A stretch of DNA of 64,000 nt from Curtanaerobium respiraculi (GTDB taxonomy: Bacteria > Actinomycetota > Coriobacteriia > Coriobacteriales > Eggerthellaceae). Of the stretch, positions 1 to 9,788 are shown one piece after another. The notes below the pieces were generated by a model. The model did not search any database. It saw only the letters and a program-made list of their open reading frames with translations, and was not told the DNA's origin. The stretch's first letter is position 1, and each line of letters opens with the position of its first letter. A program made the position numbers and the translations under genes. Location: NCBI RefSeq assembly GCF_024609215.1, contig NZ_JANIPD030000001.1, forward strand, positions 1-64,000, written 5' to 3'.

Positions 1-53
1 TTCGATAGAATCCATCAACACGTTTTGGCCGACTGCAAAGTTGGGGCGCATGA

Positions 54-125
54 ACTTTCAGGGCTGTTTTAGGACATTTGAACTGGGGTTATAGCGACAT
101 TCATCAACACGTTTTGGCCTATAAC
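54..125 (+). repeat. 72-bp dispersed intergenic repeat, copy 1
   Basis: A 72-bp segment beginning ACTTTCAG and ending CCTATAAC aligns without gaps, at roughly three quarters identity by eye, to the reverse complement of 56021-56092. A partial second copy of its end (ATCAACACGTTTTGGCC) lies at 13-29, so the element probably continues left of the window. No reading frame explains the conservation. Confidence 0.7.
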
Positions 126-192
126 CCCGATAATGAGCCTTCGCAAGTCAGTGTGGATCTCTATGCGGCAACCCGAGCCTTCCTGCCGGGCA

Positions 193-247
193 GCGCGCAT
201 CTCGCCCAATGCGCGGTAGTGGCGGGTCGCATCCTCGCCGCAATCGC
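193..247. repeat. 55-bp exact duplicate of the 3' part of the GH13 gene
   Basis: Bases 193-247 are identical to 2012-2066, which lie inside the 3' coding part of the GH13 gene. Identity stops sharply at both ends. Here the copy is non-coding, downstream of the DUF4143 ATPase gene, so it looks like a short segmental duplication. The rest of 1-306 shows no credible gene. Confidence 0.85.
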
Positions 248-306
248 CTACGAGATAATCATCCGCGCCTTCGGATTCGCTTGTGCACTTCGCCGTGGGC
301 CTTCAC

Positions 307-1464
307 TCAGCGCAACAGCCAGTCATGGGCACTCCAAACCTTGGCGGCACCAACCGAAGTCGACGCATCCGACCGCATGACGACGAACCTGTTCTTCTCC
401 GGAACGCCCAGCGACTCCCCCACAACCCCAAGGTTCTTCAAATACGAAGCCTGGAAGGACATGGTCGACTTGACCTCGACGAGCTCAATATTCTGCGAAT
501 CGGTTGAATCCACAAGATCGACCTCCACTTTCCGGTCATCGCGGTAGAAGAACAGCCGGGGTTCCCTGCCTGCGTTGATATGGCGCTTCATCGTCTCTTC
601 CACGATGAGGTTTTCGAATATCGCCCCGCGAAATGGGCTGTCGCGCAGCTGCTCGGACGATTGGATGCCCAGCAGATAGCAGAGCAGGCCGGTATCGTAG
701 AAGTACAGCTTCGGGGTCTTGGTAAGCCGCTTGCGCAGGTTGGCGAAGTACGGCTGCAAGCGGAAGACGATGTAGCTCGACTCGAGCAGGGACATCCATG
801 ATTCAACCGTCGGCCGCGCGATCCCCGCGTCCGCCGCCAACCGGGAGATGTTGACGAGCGACCCCGCACACTGGGCGCAGAGCTGCAAAAGCTTCCGGAA
901 CGTCGAGAGGTTGCGCGCCTCGACATATCCCGCAATATCGCGCTGGACATACGTGTCCACATAGTTCCGGTAGAAGACCGAGCCGGGAATACTCGCGGCA
1001 TGCACGCGCGGATAGCCGCCGGAGAGCATGAACGAATCCGGGCTGATCTGCGAATCCGATCGATGAGCTTCCTTATACGAAAGCGGGAGGAGAGGAATCG
1101 TGCCCACCCGTCCAGCGAGAGACTGGGAAATGCCCTTCGCAATCAAAAAGTTCTGAGACCCGGAGAGGACATACTGGCCAGTCGACCCGCGGGAATCCGA
1201 AGCTACCTGGACTGCGTCGAACAAGGCGGGCAAGCGTTGGGCTTCGTCAATGATCATGCGGTCGGAGCGCTCTTTAATGAAGTCCGAAGCACTCGCCGCG
1301 GCCAGGTTGAAATCCGCCTCGTCCTCCAAGTTGACATAGGCATAGTCGGGAAACAAGGCTTTGACCAGCGTGGATTTACCTGACTGGCGCGGCCCCACTA
1401 CGGAGACCACGGGGAACCACGTCGCATTTTGCTCGATGAAGTCGGAAACGTCGCGATCGATCAT
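307..1464 (-). CDS. AAA-type ATPase with C-terminal DUF4143-like domain
   Basis: The protein is 385 aa from the ATG at 1464, which has a GAAAGGAAG ribosome site; an upstream ATG at 1500 lacks one. The N-terminal half is an AAA ATPase with a Walker A (VVGPRQSGKSTLV) near the start, a Walker B-like segment (RMIIDEAQRLP) and a sensor segment (YVLSGSQNFLI). The C-terminal half has the DUF4143 pattern, including FYRDDRKVEVDLV and the nuclease-like VEVKST. The family is widespread and its function is poorly defined; some members are proposed to act in stress or toxin-like roles. It stands alone, 246 bp downstream of the GH13 stop, with an AT-rich upstream region. Family membership is secure; cellular role is unknown. 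Confidence 0.88.
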   Translation of the reverse strand: MIDRDVSDFIEQNATWFPVVSVVGPRQSGKSTLVKALFPDYAYVNLEDEADFNLAAASASDFIKERSDRMIIDEAQRLPALFDAVQVASDSRGSTGQYVLSGSQNFLIAKGISQSLAGRVGTIPLLPLSYKEAHRSDSQISPDSFMLSGGYPRVHAASIPGSVFYRNYVDTYVQRDIAGYVEARNLSTFRKLLQLCAQCAGSLVNISRLAADAGIARPTVESWMSLLESSYIVFRLQPYFANLRKRLTKTPKLYFYDTGLLCYLLGIQSSEQLRDSPFRGAIFENLIVEETMKRHINAGREPRLFFYRDDRKVEVDLVDSTDSQNIELVEVKSTMSFQASYLKNLGVVGESLGVPEKNRFVVMRSDASTSVGAAKVWSAHDWLLR

Positions 1465-1514
1465 GCCGTGGCTTCCTTTCGAATTTGCAGTGAGGATCAT
1501 TCATGATTGCGAAG

Positions 1515-1566
1515 CTTAGGTTACCACAATTGTAAAGTATGATTAACCATGATTGTATAGTTTCTT
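1515..1566 (-). promoter_or_regulatory. AT-rich putative promoter/operator of the DUF4143 ATPase
   Basis: This AT-rich stretch just upstream of the ATPase stands out from the GC-rich surroundings. Read on the minus strand it carries two imperfect direct repeats, ACAATCATGGTTA and ACAATTGTGGTAA, and TACAAT-type -10-like hexamers. A promoter with a repeated operator is likely, but no -35 element can be assigned with confidence. Confidence 0.35.
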
Positions 1567-1710
1567 GACCCATAATGGTAGAGTAACACGTTCGCCCCGG
1601 CGGTGGTCATGTGCCCTGCCCGCTATGCTGAAAGCGCTGAAAAGACGACGAGGAGGTCCCCAAATGGAAAACGCGGCAACCGAGAACATGGTAACGAGGT
1701 CACAAGTCTC

Positions 1711-4011
1711 CTATTCGCACGAGTTCATCAAGCCCTCTACCGAGAACACCGCGGCCTGGCTGGGGTCGACGACCCCGTGGATGACGCCGTCCTCGTTCGC
1801 GCAGGACGCCTCTCCCAGATATCGTGCGGGCCGCCCGGTAAAGCGCATGTGGCAACCACCCGTTTCGCCCCCTTCGGGCGCCAGCAGGTCCGCCGAGTAT
1901 GGGAGCGGCCGATCGGAGCGGTTCGCGACGCATATGAGCGATCCCCGCGCGAGGACGAGCACGTCCGGGTTGGAGGCGAGCGCGACCAACCTCCCCTCCA
2001 AGCCCGGAAGCGCGCGCATCTCGCCCAATGCGCGGTAGTGGCGGGTCGCATCCTCGCCGCAATCGCGACGCGCTTCCCCCCAGGGGAACGTCCCGCGATT
2101 GAACGGGTCTCCCCCGCCCTGCATGCCCCGCTCATCTCCGTAGTACAGGCAGGGGATGCCGGGGATGAAGTACTGCACGGTCGCAAGCAGCTTCTGCAAC
2201 CGAGCGCCGTGGGCATCCTGCGCGGCGTCTATCCCGCGCACCGCCTCCAGCTGCGCGCCGCGCGCCATGCCCTTGATCCCGCGCCCGAGAGACAGCACCG
2301 TGCGCATCCGCTCGACGTCGTGCGACGAGGTGAGGTTCATGAGCGTCTCGTACATCGGCCGCGGGTACGCGCTCTGCTGCAAGCGCAGGAAGCTGGCGAG
2401 CTGGTACGCATCGATATCGCCGCAGCCGAAGGCGAGCAGCGCCGAGCGCAGGGGGTAGTTCATCACGGAATCCAACGCTGTCCCCAGCGCATACCGCCGT
2501 CTGCTGCCGTAGCTCGCTTTGGTCGTCGGATCCTCCCACACCTCGCCGATCACCGCTCCATCGGGGAGAGCGCCTTTCACGGATCGGCGGATCTTCTCCA
2601 AAACGTCGTCGGGAAGCTCGTCGGCGACATCCAAGCGGAAGCCCCGCGCACCGCGCGCGATCCAACGCGGGAGCACTCCGGAGGTGCCCTCCCCGCCGGC
2701 CGCCTCCGCCCCTTCCGGGCGAAGCGGCCCCAGAACGTTCCGCTGCCAGCTCCCGTCGTGCTCGTTCACCTCGGGCAACGTGGGGAACCCCCACCAGCAG
2801 CGATACGCGGCCCCGCCGCTCGGATGGTCGAAGTCGTACCATGCGCGGTACGGCGAATCAGGGCTGTTCCAGGCGCCCGGCCCATCGTAGTTTCCGCTGA
2901 GGTTGAAGTACACGCTGTCGGATCCCGTGTGCGAGAGCACGGCATCCAACACGAGGGATATCCCCCGCTCGCGTGCCGCCTTCGCGAGATGCTCGAAATC
3001 GGCTTCCGTGCCCAGCAGCGGGTCGGGCTTGCCGTAGTCGGCGGTATCGTACCGATGGTTGCTGCGCGCCTCCACGATCGGGTTGAGATACACGACCGTC
3101 ACGCCCAGCGAGGCGAGGTAGGGAAGCTTCTCCTCGATTCCCCGGAACGTTCCGCCGTAGAAGTCGACGGGATCGTAGGGTTCCTCCCACTCCATCGGCT
3201 CGCCCCAACGCCCGTGCATATGTACGGGGCGCCCCATGGACTCATGGTAGGCCACGCCCTCGCGTCGGATCCCGTCCTCTCCACGGGCAAACCGATCGGG
3301 AAATATCTGGTACATAACCCCTCGGCGCAGCCAATCGGGCGTTGCGAACGACGCGTCGTAGACGGTGATCTGGAATCCGAGCGGCTGCGTTCCGATAGCG
3401 GTATAGGAACCGCTTAGGGCGCGGAGCGCGTCCTCCGCGGTGAAAACCGCCTCGCCCGAGGTGGCGCGCCCGTCGTGACAGGGCACGTAGTAGACGGCCG
3501 ATCCGTCATCGAGCGTCAGCGAAAACGCGTAGAACACGACATGGGGGGCATCCCCCATCGCGATAGCCGCTCCAAAACCGCGATCGGTCGATCCGAGGGG
3601 CAGCGCCCGCCAGCCGGCGGCTGCGAGCAGCGAGTCTTCGGCGCGCGCGGCGGCACCGATGCGCAGAGGCGTTTCGAACCGCTTCCGACCGTCCGGGAAA
3701 GATCTAGGGGGAGTTCCCCAATCTGATGGCAGGGGACCGAGATGCCGATCCCGATCCGCCGAAAGGGCATCGGAGCGTTGCTGGCGATCGGTTTGCGTGG
3801 GATCCGCATGCCCGTCCCCGGATTCCCAAGCGGTATCGTAGACGAGCAGGTCTGCCCGGCGCACCCGCGGCTGCAAGTCTCGATGCACGCGTATGCGCAC
3901 CTGCACGCTTTCCCCCACGGGAACCGCGCCGGCAGGCCACCGATCATCAAGACGGCACGGATCATGCGCGATCTGCAGATTCAAATCCTCCGCCAAAGCC
4001 CATGCCTCCAT
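1711..4011 (-). CDS. GH13 alpha-glucan hydrolase (neopullulanase/cyclomaltodextrinase-like)
   Basis: The protein is 766 aa. After about 240 residues of N-terminal beta-rich module comes a GH13 barrel opening with [18 protein letters not shown]. Barrel motifs are visible: DAVLSHTG (region I), GFRLDVADE with the nucleophile Asp (region II), VIGEVWED with the acid/base Glu (region III) and SSHDVERM with the stabilising Asp (region IV). It probably hydrolyses alpha-1,4 (and possibly alpha-1,6) bonds in dextrins. No signal peptide is evident, so it is probably cytoplasmic and acts on glycogen-derived dextrins. It lies on the same strand as the glg operon but is separated from glgP by the 4.2-11.5 kb accessory block. 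The ATG at 4011 has a weak ribosome site; an in-frame TTG nine codons later follows a better GGAGG. Confidence 0.9.
2012..2066. repeat. Source copy of the 55-bp duplicated segment
   Basis: This stretch in the 3' part of the GH13 gene is identical to 193-247. Because it is in frame within an intact enzyme gene, it is presumably the original and 193-247 the duplicate. Confidence 0.8.
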
Positions 4012-4227
4012 TCAAACGAGAGCCACCAGTATAGCGCGAGCCGCACATGAGCTCATTGACGCCTATACTGTGAACGTCCTGGAACCTTGCTCCGTCTTAT
4101 AAAATCCACCATTCAATGTTTCGTTTCTTCACTCAAAAATGCAGTCGGTGTCGGCTGACTTCGCCTGCTTCCGCTCTCAGCTTAAGGAGAACACGCGTCT
4201 TCGACGTTCGCTCGCTGGGGAGCAGTT

Positions 4228-4443
4228 CTACCGCGCAACCGCCGCGGCTTTCCGCGCGAAGGTGCAATAGGGGTTCTCCTCGTACTCGGCCATGGAGGCC
4301 TCGCCGGTCTCCCAATACACGGCGCCCCACGCCCTGAGCACCTTCTCAGCGGAGTATCCCATCAACTCGACTGTTGCCGGGTAGTCGTAGCCCGACGCGG
4401 CCAGAGCCTCCTGGACGATCCTTCTCTCCTCGCGTCCGTACAT
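4228..4443 (-). pseudogene. IS3-family OrfA-like transposase remnant
   Basis: A 71-aa reading frame starts at 4443 behind a good GGGAGGGA ribosome site. Its first 45 or so residues (MYGREERRIVQEAL, then LMGYSAEKVLRAW and ETGE) follow the layout of the helix-turn-helix at the start of IS3-type OrfA proteins, which typically open MYSYEDR and contain LGYPSxxxLxxWY. The frame ends soon after, and no OrfB integrase domain or terminal repeats are visible, so this is probably a stub. It lies just downstream of the helicase gene, at the edge of the accessory block. The call rests on pattern resemblance only; a small orphan HTH protein is the alternative. Confidence 0.55.
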
Positions 4444-4513
4444 GCGGCATCCCTCCCGTTCCTGTTTGGTCCAGGATTTCCACCGCAGTCCGCATCCTTG
4501 CCTCACCCATAGC

Positions 4514-7500
4514 TCAGCATGCATCGCTACTATCAGAAACTACATCCGAAAGATGGCAGTAGGGGCATAGATTCAGGAAGAGATCACTCAGCTCGCCTTC
4601 GCTGGTCGAGCTGTTGGCAAAACGCTTGCGGAGCATCCCGAGAAGTTCTTCCTGATTCGGCTGCCCCATAACGGCTCGATACTCTGCAATTGTCGTAAGC
4701 AGGTAATCGTACAAATCGCCGTCACGGCTGAACGGGTAGTTGTAAACAAGTCGCACTATCGGCGAGACGTCCTCCCCGGCACGCACTCCCCAATACGGTA
4801 GGAGGCCTGATGGACCACCATCCAGGCTACCGGATCCGTTTTCCTTTTCGCTCGCAATCTCGAACAGCTCGTCCCATGCAAGTGGGCCGAAATCCACTTG
4901 GTCGCCGTACCGCCTGGCAAGCGTCTGGCGGACTGCGAGGTTCTTGTAGCGGTTGATGCGGCCCTCGCGTTGCTCGAAGTCTATGGGGCTGCTGGGCAGG
5001 TTCCAGTGGACGATCTGGCGGCAATACTGGTGGAAGTCGAGACCTTCCTGGCCGACCGAAGTGCTTATCAGGACGAACGGCCTGAAAGGAGAGTTGAACG
5101 CGGCTCTCAGCTCGGTTCGCCTGTTCTCGGCCTTGCCATCCCCAGTGCGGCTCTCCATGAAACCGGCCGCATAGTTCATATGAAGTCGCGTCACGAATGC
5201 CTTCCGCTGCCCAGCGCCAAGAACGTCCTGTTTGAACTGCGGGTACGTGTCCGCCTCATACAACCCTTCCGCCTTATGGAGGCTCGGCGTCTTGTCGTTG
5301 CCGATCCTGTCGCCGACGATCGCCTTGTGCGCCCGCACGACGTCACCGTCGAAGACAAGATGGAAGTACTCGTCCAGCACTGCCTGGAAGTTACCCTCGC
5401 AGCAGTAGTCGAGCACATGCTTCCAGTGGGCGTCCGCAGAAGTGGACAGGTTCCTCCTCTCGGTGACCGCGGCTATGCACGTCGTTGCGTCCGCGGTGTT
5501 CATCTTCGTGACGAAAGAGTACCCGAATTCGAAAGGCAGCGCAGGGTCCACCTCGCCGGGCAATCCGCCATGCGCGTACGTCCTGAGCGCGCAGACGGCG
5601 GGCGAGCCGATGGCGGCATCGACCAGAGCATCGACGAGATCGTCGGGGAACTCGGACATGTGCTCGCTGGGCGACCACTGCGCAAGCATCTCGACGTACG
5701 ACTTCATGTTACCCATAGCAGAGGGGTAGCTTTTCCTCAAAGCAGCGTTGGCAACGAGGCATTCCGCCCATTCCGAGCTACCCAGGTACCACCTATCCAA
5801 AGCAAGCTCCGCATACGCATACCAGGAGAGATTGCTTCGGGCGCTGCCGTCCGGGAGCCTCCTGAGGCCCAGGACGATGGCGAGGTCCGCTGATATCTTC
5901 TCCGAGACCACTGAGCGGATGCGCTCGAGCCCCGGCGGCTCTCCCTCGACAGAGCAGAACTCCACCGCGTCTGCGAGGTACTGGGACGGGTACGCAAGCA
6001 CGAAGGAATCGGGCCGAGAACCCGCCAGGTGCAGCCTTCCCCTAGGCGTGAGATGGGAGTCCGTGCTGTCGTCGTCGCCTTTCTGAAAATACCTGTAGTC
6101 CTCGCCATGACGTGCGATGCTAGCAACGTTTTTCTGCTCCGCCTCGTACGAGAGGAGCGTCGCCACGGCGGGGGGAACCATCGCCCATGACGAGAAGACG
6201 AGGGTTTTGCTGAAGCCTTCGGATTTCGCGAAGGGCGAAGAATCGTTAGGCTTGTAGTAGGGCATGCTAGGCGGAACCCAGAGCAGGCGTTCGGATTGCG
6301 AATCACCAAGCAGGTCACGCTTGAGACGCTGGTAGCGCGCATGCTGCACATCTATCGGCTTGTACGTGCTCATGCGGTTCCAATTTACCCACAGGCGGCG
6401 TCGTTGTTTCCTGGCGATCCTGTCCACCGCCGTCCAGTTCGATGTCGCATTCCTCGTTAGCTGACGTTTGAACTCGTACTCCCTCATGAACGAGAGAGGA
6501 TACGGGCAGGACTTCACGTAATCGGGGCTGATAAGGCCGCTCCTGACGCCCGCTGCGGAGCCGATGTCGCTCAGCGCGAAATAGGCTGCTATGTCATCTT
6601 CGGTGATGGCGAGGGGTTCGGGCTTGACGGCCCCCTGCACCTGGCCCACCATCTCCTCGGTAGACGTCCGCTCAGTCCTCGCCATGAAGCCGAGCATTGA
6701 TTCCTGGACGTTCTCCTTGCACTCCTTGCATGTCACGACGATGGCGCTGTCGCCGAGCGTGGCGGACACAAGCGCATGCCCATATTCGCTCCATGCCTCC
6801 TGGAACGCCGCTTTCGATTTCTGGCTTCCGGACGTGAGGAAGTCGACGACCTGGAGGAACTCGTGGGCGGAATCACCGAATTCCTCATCGTCATCCTCGT
6901 CGGGCGTTGTGTACATCCGGAAGGGAGTTGCCGACAGAAGCAAAACGCGCGTATCACCGCTGAAGAACCGCTTGGCAAGCAGGCTCGTCTCGGTATCGTT
7001 ATCCGAGATAAGATCCCTGAAACGCTGGAATTCGTCCATTATCACGAAGTCTGGATCCATCATGTCCATGCTCGCCTTCGAGAACGCGCGGCGCAACGAG
7101 GCGATTGCCAGGTTTCCGAAAGAACGGTTGTCGTCCGGACCGTTCTCTTCGAGGTAGGCAGCCAGGTCCGCTAGCGAGACCCGCTCGTCGGCGAGCTCCC
7201 CGCGAACGCATTCTATGAAATCGCCCGGGTACTCGGAGCCATCGCCCAATGACGCGACGCCTAGGCTTGCCTCCCTGACCGCCCGGTCCATCTCATCGCA
7301 CAAATAGTCCCAGTTGTCTTTTCTGAAACCCAGCTCGTAGGACCACATGAACCGGCGAAGCCTGCCGAGAAGCGTCCCATTGCCGCTGAACTCCGCGGCC
7401 CGGGAGAGGGTCGCGTATATGAGCGCGCGCTCGCGCATGGTTCCGGTTCCCGTGCTCAGTTTGAACGACGTCCCGGGCGTGAGCGGCGTTATCTGCACGT

Positions 7501-7894
7501 AGCGCCTCTTCAGTTCCGGGTCGCACCTCTCCTGCGCCAACCTGAGATGCTGCATCGACAACCTGGAGTCCTGGGCAGATGAAAGCTCGATGTCGGCGTC
7601 GATGCGCAGCTTCTGCACGTTCTGGTTTGCAATGGAGCCGTTGGCGCAGATGTACACGACCTTCACGAGGTCATCGCCTTCGGCGCTGCGCATACCCGCG
7701 ACTTTGGACACGACGCCCCTCGCAACGAGCGTCTTCCCGAGCCCTACCTCATCGGCGAGCAGGACGCGCTTCTGGCTCTTGAACAGGTGCGCTATATGTT
7801 CCGTTGTCGCACGCTGGAACGGCTTGAGGCCGGCCATGATCCGCTCGTCGATCTGCGCGAGCTCGGCACGAATGTCCCTCGCTTGTTTACCCAT
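4514..7894 (-). CDS. Large SNF2/DEAD-like helicase of a putative DNA-targeting system
   Basis: The protein is 1126 aa. The N-terminal RecA-like lobe has motif I (LLADEVGLGKTLVARG, about residues 45-60), a DExx motif II (VIMDEFQRF) and motif III (VLLLSATPF). The C-terminal lobe has the combined motif V/VI segment (STSVGQEGLDFHQYC, then QREGRINRYKN). Long family-specific inserts separate the lobes. A Cys/His cluster ends the protein (LNLCPYCH). Such enzymes use ATP to move on or remodel double-stranded DNA and are common motors in restriction-like systems. The start overlaps the end of the PLD gene by 8 bp, indicating translational coupling. No nuclease motif is seen in the helicase itself. Helicase identity is firm; the defence role is inferred from its neighbours. 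Confidence 0.88.
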   Translation of the reverse strand: MGKQARDIRAELAQIDERIMAGLKPFQRATTEHIAHLFKSQKRVLLADEVGLGKTLVARGVVSKVAGMRSAEGDDLVKVVYICANGSIANQNVQKLRIDADIELSSAQDSRLSMQHLRLAQERCDPELKRRYVQITPLTPGTSFKLSTGTGTMRERALIYATLSRAAEFSGNGTLLGRLRRFMWSYELGFRKDNWDYLCDEMDRAVREASLGVASLGDGSEYPGDFIECVRGELADERVSLADLAAYLEENGPDDNRSFGNLAIASLRRAFSKASMDMMDPDFVIMDEFQRFRDLISDNDTETSLLAKRFFSGDTRVLLLSATPFRMYTTPDEDDDEEFGDSAHEFLQVVDFLTSGSQKSKAAFQEAWSEYGHALVSATLGDSAIVVTCKECKENVQESMLGFMARTERTSTEEMVGQVQGAVKPEPLAITEDDIAAYFALSDIGSAAGVRSGLISPDYVKSCPYPLSFMREYEFKRQLTRNATSNWTAVDRIARKQRRRLWVNWNRMSTYKPIDVQHARYQRLKRDLLGDSQSERLLWVPPSMPYYKPNDSSPFAKSEGFSKTLVFSSWAMVPPAVATLLSYEAEQKNVASIARHGEDYRYFQKGDDDSTDSHLTPRGRLHLAGSRPDSFVLAYPSQYLADAVEFCSVEGEPPGLERIRSVVSEKISADLAIVLGLRRLPDGSARSNLSWYAYAELALDRWYLGSSEWAECLVANAALRKSYPSAMGNMKSYVEMLAQWSPSEHMSEFPDDLVDALVDAAIGSPAVCALRTYAHGGLPGEVDPALPFEFGYSFVTKMNTADATTCIAAVTERRNLSTSADAHWKHVLDYCCEGNFQAVLDEYFHLVFDGDVVRAHKAIVGDRIGNDKTPSLHKAEGLYEADTYPQFKQDVLGAGQRKAFVTRLHMNYAAGFMESRTGDGKAENRRTELRAAFNSPFRPFVLISTSVGQEGLDFHQYCRQIVHWNLPSSPIDFEQREGRINRYKNLAVRQTLARRYGDQVDFGPLAWDELFEIASEKENGSGSLDGGPSGLLPYWGVRAGEDVSPIVRLVYNYPFSRDGDLYDYLLTTIAEYRAVMGQPNQEELLGMLRKRFANSSTSEGELSDLFLNLCPYCHLSDVVSDSSDAC

Positions 7895-9788
7895 GCCGCC
7901 TCACCGCTTTATCGAACTGGGCTACCATGTCGCGCATCATCTTGATCCCGGCATCGTCGTACTTGCTCGGTAGGAACGAAAGCATGAGCTTTGCGTAATC
8001 GAGCTGCTCTCGGGCGTTCGGCGCGACGGCAAGGACCTTCAGCAACGATTCGTATATCCCCCCGCTTACGCCCGCGGCTGCGAGCCCGCCGTACGGCGCA
8101 GACCCACGGTTCTGGGCAGCATCCCCGCTGGGCGGCTGCATCCCGAAAGCGAGCGCGATGTAGGACGCGAGCACGCCGGAGTTTGCCTCCAGGATACCTT
8201 CGAGAACGCGCTTGATCCTCCCGTCCCTCTCATCCGGGCAGACGAACGACGAGTCGGGACAACGCACCAGGCAGCTTGTTCTGTAGTCATCGGACTCCGA
8301 GATGCCTTCCAGCACGAAGAACTCCGACTCGTTGTTTGCAGGGACTCCCTTGAATTCGGCCCGTCCTCCAGGTGCCGCGATTTCCATGGGGTCGACTTTT
8401 ACGAGATAGGGCGACAGGCTCAGAGCCAGGCAGGTGTCGAAACCGTTGAACAGCGGCAGCGAGTAATCGACCACCATGCGCTCCTCGCCGGGAAATGCCT
8501 CCGCTCGCCTGAACTCCAGGAGCTTGGCCGCGGCATGGAAGGATCTGTCGAGTTCGATGCGGCGCGCGATCTGTTCTTCGGACAGCTCCTCGGGCAGAAC
8601 ATTCGGCTTGTTCGGGTCGTAGGGCCCAAAGGGCTTCTTGTCACCGGCAAGCGATGCGACGAGGTCGTCTGCACTCAGCCTCCGCTTCTTCATCTGGAGG
8701 CGCAGGAGCACCTCCACGTTCCCCACCATTCCGTTGTGCGAAGCGTTCAGGGATCCGAGATAGAGATTCCGGTCGGCGTATCTCTCGGTCAGATACAGCT
8801 TCGCATGCAGGTCCGAATAGTCGACCGCGTTCGGCGCCCCCTCGCCGTCATCCTCGAGCGACACGTCGGAGAGCCAGTCCTTCGGTGCGTAACAGCTGTA
8901 TTTCGCGAGGAGGCCGCTGTCAATCTTCGCCAGCTCGGACTCCCTGCTGAACAAATGGAAGTTCTCGTTGGGACCGTTGCCGATGCGGTTCTGCGCGAGG
9001 CGCTTCAGCGGGCCGTCGTTCCCGAGGAACGGGGACACCACCACCGCCTTGGTGAATCTATCCGTAAACGGCGGTGTCTCTGACGCATCGAGCAAGCCCG
9101 AGCTTGAAGGGCCGAACGGCAGGAACTCATAGTCTTCGAAATACGTGCTGTCGACTTCGAAGCGGACCGTCGCAATCGCGTCGGATAGGCGCTTCAGAAG
9201 CCTGCGCGTCTCGCGGTCACCCTCCACGCCGTTGCTGTTTCGAAGATAATCGAGGAATCTCACGATTCCGCCCGATTCCGGCACGAAGCTCCCCGTGTCA
9301 TGTCCGTCTAGACGTGCGGCGACGTCCCATGATCCGCTGAAGGTGAGGTTCTTGCTCGTGACCAGCAGCCTGTATCGGTGCTCGTTGTTTGCGGTGCAGA
9401 CGAAGTCGAGGAGCCAGACCTTCGGATGGAAGGATGAGATGGACGTGCCGGCGCTGCGTGGACGGCGTACGATGACCTGGTTTACGAGCGGCTCTAGCAG
9501 AATCGCGAGCTGCCCCGTCCTGTCCTCGTCCTTGATCCGCCCCTTTTCGCAGAAGACGGCGACCTTCCCCCGAAGTTTCGCTATCGAGGCGAACGCGCCG
9601 ACAGGATTGCCGTTCGACGAGCCGCTTCGGAACACGCCTCCGGCAAGCGACATGCAGGCGCCGAGCATCGCGCTCATGTCGAGCGAGTACGTGGTCCCCA
9701 CGCATGCGGCGAGCTCATACCCGTCCTCGGGAGCCAGCTGGTCGGTGAAGTCGAGCCTCTCGTTTTCCATCTCAAGCATCTTCGTCAC
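7887..9788 (-). CDS. Phospholipase-D-like (two HKD motif) putative nuclease
   Basis: The protein is 633 aa with a GTG start at 9788, overlapping the previous gene by 17 bp. Two PLD-type motifs are visible: an N-terminal SSFHPKVWLLDF with TSKNLTFSG, and a later DLHAKLYLTERY with GSLNASHNG. These supply the paired His-x-Lys catalytic residues of the superfamily, so a complete active site can be expected from one chain. In helicase-linked systems the family usually acts as a metal-independent nuclease rather than a lipase. No signal peptide or membrane segment is evident. Its position between the DUF6361 and helicase genes suggests the helicase is its motor. The biochemical target is inferred. 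Confidence 0.85.
   Translation of the reverse strand: MTKMLEMENERLDFTDQLAPEDGYELAACVGTTYSLDMSAMLGACMSLAGGVFRSGSSNGNPVGAFASIAKLRGKVAVFCEKGRIKDEDRTGQLAILLEPLVNQVIVRRPRSAGTSISSFHPKVWLLDFVCTANNEHRYRLLVTSKNLTFSGSWDVAARLDGHDTGSFVPESGGIVRFLDYLRNSNGVEGDRETRRLLKRLSDAIATVRFEVDSTYFEDYEFLPFGPSSSGLLDASETPPFTDRFTKAVVVSPFLGNDGPLKRLAQNRIGNGPNENFHLFSRESELAKIDSGLLAKYSCYAPKDWLSDVSLEDDGEGAPNAVDYSDLHAKLYLTERYADRNLYLGSLNASHNGMVGNVEVLLRLQMKKRRLSADDLVASLAGDKKPFGPYDPNKPNVLPEELSEEQIARRIELDRSFHAAAKLLEFRRAEAFPGEERMVVDYSLPLFNGFDTCLALSLSPYLVKVDPMEIAAPGGRAEFKGVPANNESEFFVLEGISESDDYRTSCLVRCPDSSFVCPDERDGRIKRVLEGILEANSGVLASYIALAFGMQPPSGDAAQNRGSAPYGGLAAAGVSGGIYESLLKVLAVAPNAREQLDYAKLMLSFLPSKYDDAGIKMMRDMVAQFDKAVRRHG

Noticed and set aside
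1603-3417. A 604-codon plus-strand open frame opposite the GH13 gene
   Set aside because: It is antisense to an enzyme with intact catalytic motifs; composition is typical of a GC-driven shadow.
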